From NCBI RefSeq assembly GCF_000685215.1, contig NZ_ARYJ01000002.1, positions 310,001 to 374,000 of the forward strand: a stretch of DNA of 64,000 bases, written 5' to 3'. This document shows, piece after piece, positions 60,919 to 64,000 of this stretch (the stretch's first letter is position 1; every line of letters starts with the position of its first letter). The translations under genes were made by a program, and so were the position numbers. Origin of the DNA: Hyphomonas jannaschiana VP2. GTDB lineage: Bacteria > Pseudomonadota > Alphaproteobacteria > Caulobacterales > Hyphomonadaceae. The notes under the pieces were generated by a model. That model did no database searches and was not told the origin of the DNA. It worked only from the letters and a program-made list of their open reading frames with translations.

Positions 60919-61530
60919 TCAGGCCTCGCCGCGCTTGGCGGCCTGTTTCGGATCGTGCTTCGGTGCCGGGGCGAGGCGCATGACTTCGGTCTGAAACCGC
61001 TCGTCATCGCCATCCAGCAGGAAGGGCAGGGCGCTTCCGATTGCGTCGATCATCGGCTCGAACCATTGCAGGTCAGCCTTGGTGAAGTCTGACAGGACGT
61101 GCGGCATGACCATGGCCTTGTCGCCGGGATGACCGATACCGATCCGCACACGGCGGAAGCTTTCGCCGAGATGCGCCATCATCGAGCGCACGCCGTTATT
61201 GCCGGAATGCCCGCCACCGCGCTTCACGCGCAGCCGCCCGGGGGCGAGATCGATCTCGTCATAGAAGACGGTCACATCATCAGCCGGGCGCTTGTAGAAT
61301 TGCAGGATCTTCGAGAGGGCACGGCCGGTCTCGTTGTAATAGGTCTGCGGTTTGACAAGCAGAACCTTTTGCCCGCCGACATTGCCCTCCGCGATCAGGC
61401 TTTCGAACTTCGAACGCCATGGCCCGAAATTGTACCGCGTGTGCAGGGCGTCCACCACGATGAAGCCGGCATTGTGCCGGTTCTTTGCGTAGCGGTCGGT
61501 GGGGTTTCCCTGTCCGGTAAGGATCAACAT
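60919..61530 (-). CDS. pth: Peptidyl-tRNA hydrolase
   Basis: Releases tRNA from peptidyl-tRNA that drops off the ribosome. 203 aa. The catalytic His19 is in NRHNAGF, Asn at NETGRAL near 65, the substrate loop YDEIDLAPG near 93 and the GGHSGNNGVRSM segment near 110 are all present. It lies downstream of rplY in the usual pair; a terminator-like hairpin separates them. Confidence 0.96.
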   Translation of the reverse strand: MLILTGQGNPTDRYAKNRHNAGFIVVDALHTRYNFGPWRSKFESLIAEGNVGGQKVLLVKPQTYYNETGRALSKILQFYKRPADDVTVFYDEIDLAPGRLRVKRGGGHSGNNGVRSMMAHLGESFRRVRIGIGHPGDKAMVMPHVLSDFTKADLQWFEPMIDAIGSALPFLLDGDDERFQTEVMRLAPAPKHDPKQAAKRGEA

Positions 61531-61566
61531 GAGGAATGCGCCTCCTGCCGGGGCTTGGGGGTAAAA

Positions 61567-61605
61567 AGTGAGCGGCCCGCCTGCAACATAGGACAGGCGG
61601 GCCGC
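61567..61605 (-). terminator. Hairpin between rplY and pth
   Basis: GCGGCCCGCCTG (61572-61583) pairs with CAGGCGGGCCGC (61594-61605), a 12-bp perfect stem. On the minus strand it is followed by TCACTTTTTAC, so it probably terminates or attenuates the rplY transcript before pth. Confidence 0.8.
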
Positions 61606-61631
61606 ACGTTAAAGGATGGAAGGGAAGAGAC

Positions 61632-62279
61632 TTAGTCTTCTTTCTCTTCGTCGCCTTCTTCTTCAGCGCCTTCTTCTTCGCCTGCCTCGGCAGAGGTATC
61701 ATCGGCCTTGGCCGAGCGGCCGGCGATGGTGGCGATGGTGAAGTCGCGGTCGGTGATGGTCGGCTCGGCATCGCCCGGCAGGGTGATGTCGGAGATTTTC
61801 ACATTGTCGCCGATTTCCAGCTTGGAGACGTCGGCTTCCAGCGATTCCGGAATGTGGCCGGCCGGGACGAGCAGTTCGACCGCGTGGCGAACCACGTTGA
61901 GCGTGCCGCCCTTCTTGAGGCCCGGCGAGACTTCTTCGCCGACGAAGTGCACAGCCACTTCTACCTTGATCTTCTGCTTGGCGTCGACGCGGAACAGGTC
62001 CACGTGCATCGGCTGGTCGGTGACCGGGTGCATCTGGATCGCCTGCGGGATCACCAGCTGCTTCTCGCCTTTGTGGACGAGGGTTGCGGTCGAAGACAGG
62101 AAGTGGCCAGTTTCGATGGCCTTCTGCACTTCACCACGCTTCAGGCTGATCGCCACCGGGTCCTGGCCGCCACCATAGAGGACGCCCGGCACCATGCCGT
62201 TTTTGCGGGCTTCACGGGCGCCGCCGGTGCCGACGCGCTCGCGCAGTTCGACATTGAAGGTAATCTGTTGTTTTGACAT
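61632..62279 (-). CDS. rplY: 50S ribosomal protein L25 (Ctc type)
   Basis: A 215-aa L25 with the general stress/Ctc C-terminal domain. The N-terminal 5S-rRNA-binding domain begins FNVELRERVGTGGAREARKNG, with GVLYGGG a little later, and the C-terminal half has HVDLFRVDAKQKIKVEVAVHF and VRHAVELLVPAGHIPE. The tail is strongly acidic (EEGAEEEGDEEKED), common in alphaproteobacteria. It is first of the rplY-pth pair. Confidence 0.96.
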   Translation of the reverse strand: MSKQQITFNVELRERVGTGGAREARKNGMVPGVLYGGGQDPVAISLKRGEVQKAIETGHFLSSTATLVHKGEKQLVIPQAIQMHPVTDQPMHVDLFRVDAKQKIKVEVAVHFVGEEVSPGLKKGGTLNVVRHAVELLVPAGHIPESLEADVSKLEIGDNVKISDITLPGDAEPTITDRDFTIATIAGRSAKADDTSAEAGEEEGAEEEGDEEKED

Positions 62280-62540
62280 TGTTTTTCCTTTCGCCCTCGA
62301 CTCCGCCCCGCCAGTCCGGTGAGGTGAGAAGCTGACACGTACGGCCTCGCGCCGCCGTTTCTGAAGGCGCGCAGGTACCCCATAAGCCCTGTATTGGCAA
62401 GGGTTTGCGGCAGGTGGAATGGGGCGGGCTTTAGCGCCCTGTCAGTCTGCTTTGACTTGTTTCCGCCCCCTCCGACCAAGGTCGGGGATGGTGGCGGGGG
62501 GAAATCGCGTAAACTGGTGAAAAGAATACGGGAGGAAAAG

Positions 62541-62744
62541 ATGCTGAAATCGCATGTGATGATGGCCTTCGGCCTGCTTATGGCCGCAATCTATGCGGTG
62601 CGTCTCGCGTCGGGCTTCAGCCTGTCGGACGGGTTCGGCCTCGGCGAGGCTTACCTGATCGGCGGGCTGGGGCTGGCCGGGGCGCTGCTCTGGAGTGGCT
62701 GGAAAGAACGGCGCCACGCCAAGCGTATCCGCCAGGAAAGCTAA
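62541..62744 (+). CDS. Small membrane protein, 67 aa
   Basis: The ATG at 62541 lies eight bases after a GGAGG ribosome site; the frame opens earlier but without support. The protein has two hydrophobic spans (MMAFGLLMAAIYAVRLA and AYLIGGLGLAGALLW) and a basic C-terminal tail (WKERRHAKRIRQES). Not recognised. It is followed by a clear terminator at 62755. Confidence 0.65.
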   Translation: MLKSHVMMAFGLLMAAIYAVRLASGFSLSDGFGLGEAYLIGGLGLAGALLWSGWKERRHAKRIRQES

Positions 62745-62754
62745 GACCAAAGTG

Positions 62755-62777
62755 GGGCTGTCTGAGACAGCCCTTTT
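62755..62777 (+). terminator. Rho-independent terminator after the small membrane gene
   Basis: GGGCTGTCT (62755-62763), one G, then AGACAGCCC (62765-62773), followed by TTTT. It ends the transcript of the 67-aa gene and separates it from the symporter genes. Confidence 0.85.
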
Positions 62778-62871
62778 GCGTCAGCGTGCAACCTGCGGCT
62801 GCCGCACCCCGACAACAAGAACGGCCACATGAGCCGGCGACGGCAAGGGTCAAAGGGAGGAAACGGAAACA

Positions 62872-63138
62872 ATGACTCACAATATCAAAGAGATTGATGC
62901 GAAGGGGTACTGGCGCGACGTCGTCAGGCTGACCCTGAGCCTTCTCGCCATCTGGTTCATCGTGTCCTACGGGGCAGGCATCCTGCTGCGCAGCGTGCTC
63001 GACCAGGTGTCGATCGGCGGCGCGCCCCTGGGATTCTGGTTCGCACAGAACGGATCCATCTACGTCTTCGTGGGGCTGATTTTCTACTACTGCCGGGCAA
63101 TGAACCGCCTGGAGAAGAAATACGGCGTGGAGGCCTGA
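62872..63138 (+). CDS. DUF4212 small subunit of a sodium:solute symporter
   Basis: An 88-aa membrane protein with two spans (TLSLLAIWFIVSYGAGILL and a second near SIYVFVGLIFYYCRAMNRL). This DUF4212 layout is found just upstream of large acetate/solute symporters and is thought to be their small partner. It begins behind a GGGAGGA ribosome site at 62872 and stops 4 bp before the symporter start at 63143. Confidence 0.9.
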   Translation: MTHNIKEIDAKGYWRDVVRLTLSLLAIWFIVSYGAGILLRSVLDQVSIGGAPLGFWFAQNGSIYVFVGLIFYYCRAMNRLEKKYGVEA

Positions 63139-63142
63139 GACG

Positions 63143-64000
63143 ATGGGCGGCGAGGAATTCTGGACCTATTTCTGGGTCATCCTGACTTTCGGGACTTATA
63201 TCGGCATTGCGCTCTGGGCGCGGGCCGGTTCGACCGACGACTTCTATGTCGCCGGACATGACGTCCACCCCACCGTCAACGGCATGGCCACGGCGGCCGA
63301 CTGGATGTCGGCGGCCTCGTTCCTGTCCATGGCGGGCCTGATTGCCTTCATGGGCTATGGTGGCTCGGTCTATCTGATGGGCTGGACCGGCGGTTATGTT
63401 CTGCTGGCCCTGTTGCTTGCGCCATTCCTGCGCGAGTTCGGCAAGTTCACCGTGCCGGACTTTGTGGGCGACCGCTACTACTCGACCACGGCCCGCCTGA
63501 TCGCGGTCGTCTGTGCCCTGTTCGTTTCGTTCACCTACATCGCCGGGCAGATGAAGGGTGTGGGCGTGGCCTTTTCAGGCTTCCTGGGGGTCGAGTTCAA
63601 CACCGGCATCATGGTCGGCATGGCGATTGTGTTCGTCTACGCGGTGCTCGGCGGCATGAAGGGCGTCACCTATACGCAGGTGGCTCAATATGTCGTGCTG
63701 ATCTTTGCTTACACTGTACCCGCGATCTTCATTTCACTGATCGTTACCGGAAATCCGGTCCCGCAGCTGGGCTTCATCTCCAATGTGAAGGGTGAAGACA
63801 TCTCCATGCTGGAGAAGCTGAATACCGTCGTGACGGATCTCGGCTTCCTCGAGTACACGCAGACCGACAAGTCCATGTTCGACGTGTTCGCCATCACAGG
63901 CGCGCTCATGTTCGGCACGGCCGGTCTGCCGCATGTGATCATCCGCTTCTTCACCGTGTCGAGCGCAGGGGCTGCCCGCGTGTCGGCCGGCTGGGCGCTG
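63143..64000 (+). CDS. Sodium:solute symporter (acetate-type, VC_2705-like), 3' end outside window
   Basis: Starts ATG 63143 and is open to the last base, giving 286 residues of a longer protein. It has multiple hydrophobic spans and SSS-family landmarks: DDFYVAGHDVHPTVNGMATAADWMS near residue 30 (the GR-like first-span region), DFVGDRYYSTTARLIAVVCAL near 108, and GTAGLPHVIIRFFTV near 260. With the DUF4212 partner it probably takes up acetate or a short carboxylate with Na+. The rest of the gene lies beyond the window. Confidence 0.9.
   Translation, partial: MGGEEFWTYFWVILTFGTYIGIALWARAGSTDDFYVAGHDVHPTVNGMATAADWMSAASFLSMAGLIAFMGYGGSVYLMGWTGGYVLLALLLAPFLREFGKFTVPDFVGDRYYSTTARLIAVVCALFVSFTYIAGQMKGVGVAFSGFLGVEFNTGIMVGMAIVFVYAVLGGMKGVTYTQVAQYVVLIFAYTVPAIFISLIVTGNPVPQLGFISNVKGEDISMLEKLNTVVTDLGFLEYTQTDKSMFDVFAITGALMFGTAGLPHVIIRFFTVSSAGAARVSAGWAL

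Noticed and set aside
1-64000. Mobile elements (IS, transposase, integrase, phage genes)
   Set aside because: No transposase, integrase or phage structural motif and no long terminal inverted repeats around genes were seen.

Overview
The window looks like an ordinary high-GC alphaproteobacterial chromosome. The gene families resemble those of aquatic, stalked or budding Caulobacterales/Rhodobacterales relatives such as Hyphomonas and allied genera. This is an inference from protein character only: a Kdo/lipid A cluster, class II DAHP synthase, many acyl-CoA enzymes, P450, a DUF4212/solute symporter pair and paired intergenic operators. No phage, transposase, rRNA or CRISPR array was seen, and there is one tRNA.

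Layout. 1-3282: the 3' part of a large secreted PPC/RTX repeat protein. 3408-7611: methyltransferase, an unknown protein, a CarF/TMEM189-like lipid desaturase, an unknown protein and purD. 7744-13142: two tandem exported paralogs of 646 aa each and an amidohydrolase lipoprotein. 13339-16566: a TetR regulator divergent from a cupin-SDR-alcohol dehydrogenase operon, with a perfect palindrome between them. 16664-17986: a MarR regulator and CPBP protease behind a perfect palindromic operator. 18004-19789: an ECF41 sigma factor operon with a textbook ECF41 promoter. 19845-21725: an ABC-F ATPase. 21726-22551: an 826-bp gene-free region holding four diverged copies of a two-hairpin element. 22552-24862: envelope proteins, including an L,D-transpeptidase-type protein. 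24976-33263: a long rightward run of acyl-CoA-type enzymes, transporter, hydrolases and an OmpA lipoprotein. 33532-42350: DEAD-box helicase, then leftward CoA-transferase, DUF2855, enoyl-CoA hydratase, P450, RluB, M20 peptidase and a membrane protein. 42490-47837: EAL phosphodiesterase and the acyltransferase/lpxK/waaA/DUF374 lipid A-Kdo operon, preceded by tRNA-Val(CAC). 48481-53020: a small conserved protein, gph, glmU, rpiA and gor. 53068-54375: a TIR-ParA fusion. 54525-62279: class II DAHP synthase, MATE transporter, HU, two oxidoreductases, an RNase H-like unknown, pth and rplY. 62541-64000: a small membrane protein and a DUF4212/sodium:solute symporter pair that runs off the end.

How they work together. 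Housekeeping parts cover purine synthesis (purD), peptidoglycan and LPS precursors (glmU, lpxK, waaA, two acyltransferases), sugar phosphates (rpiA), aromatic amino acids (DAHP synthase), redox (gor) and translation (pth, rplY, rluB, rhlE-like). Accessory parts are small regulated catabolic or stress modules in which regulator, operator and target lie side by side. The least explained items are the four-copy hairpin array at about 21.8-22.44 kb, the TIR-ParA fusion and the tandem exported 646-aa paralogs.
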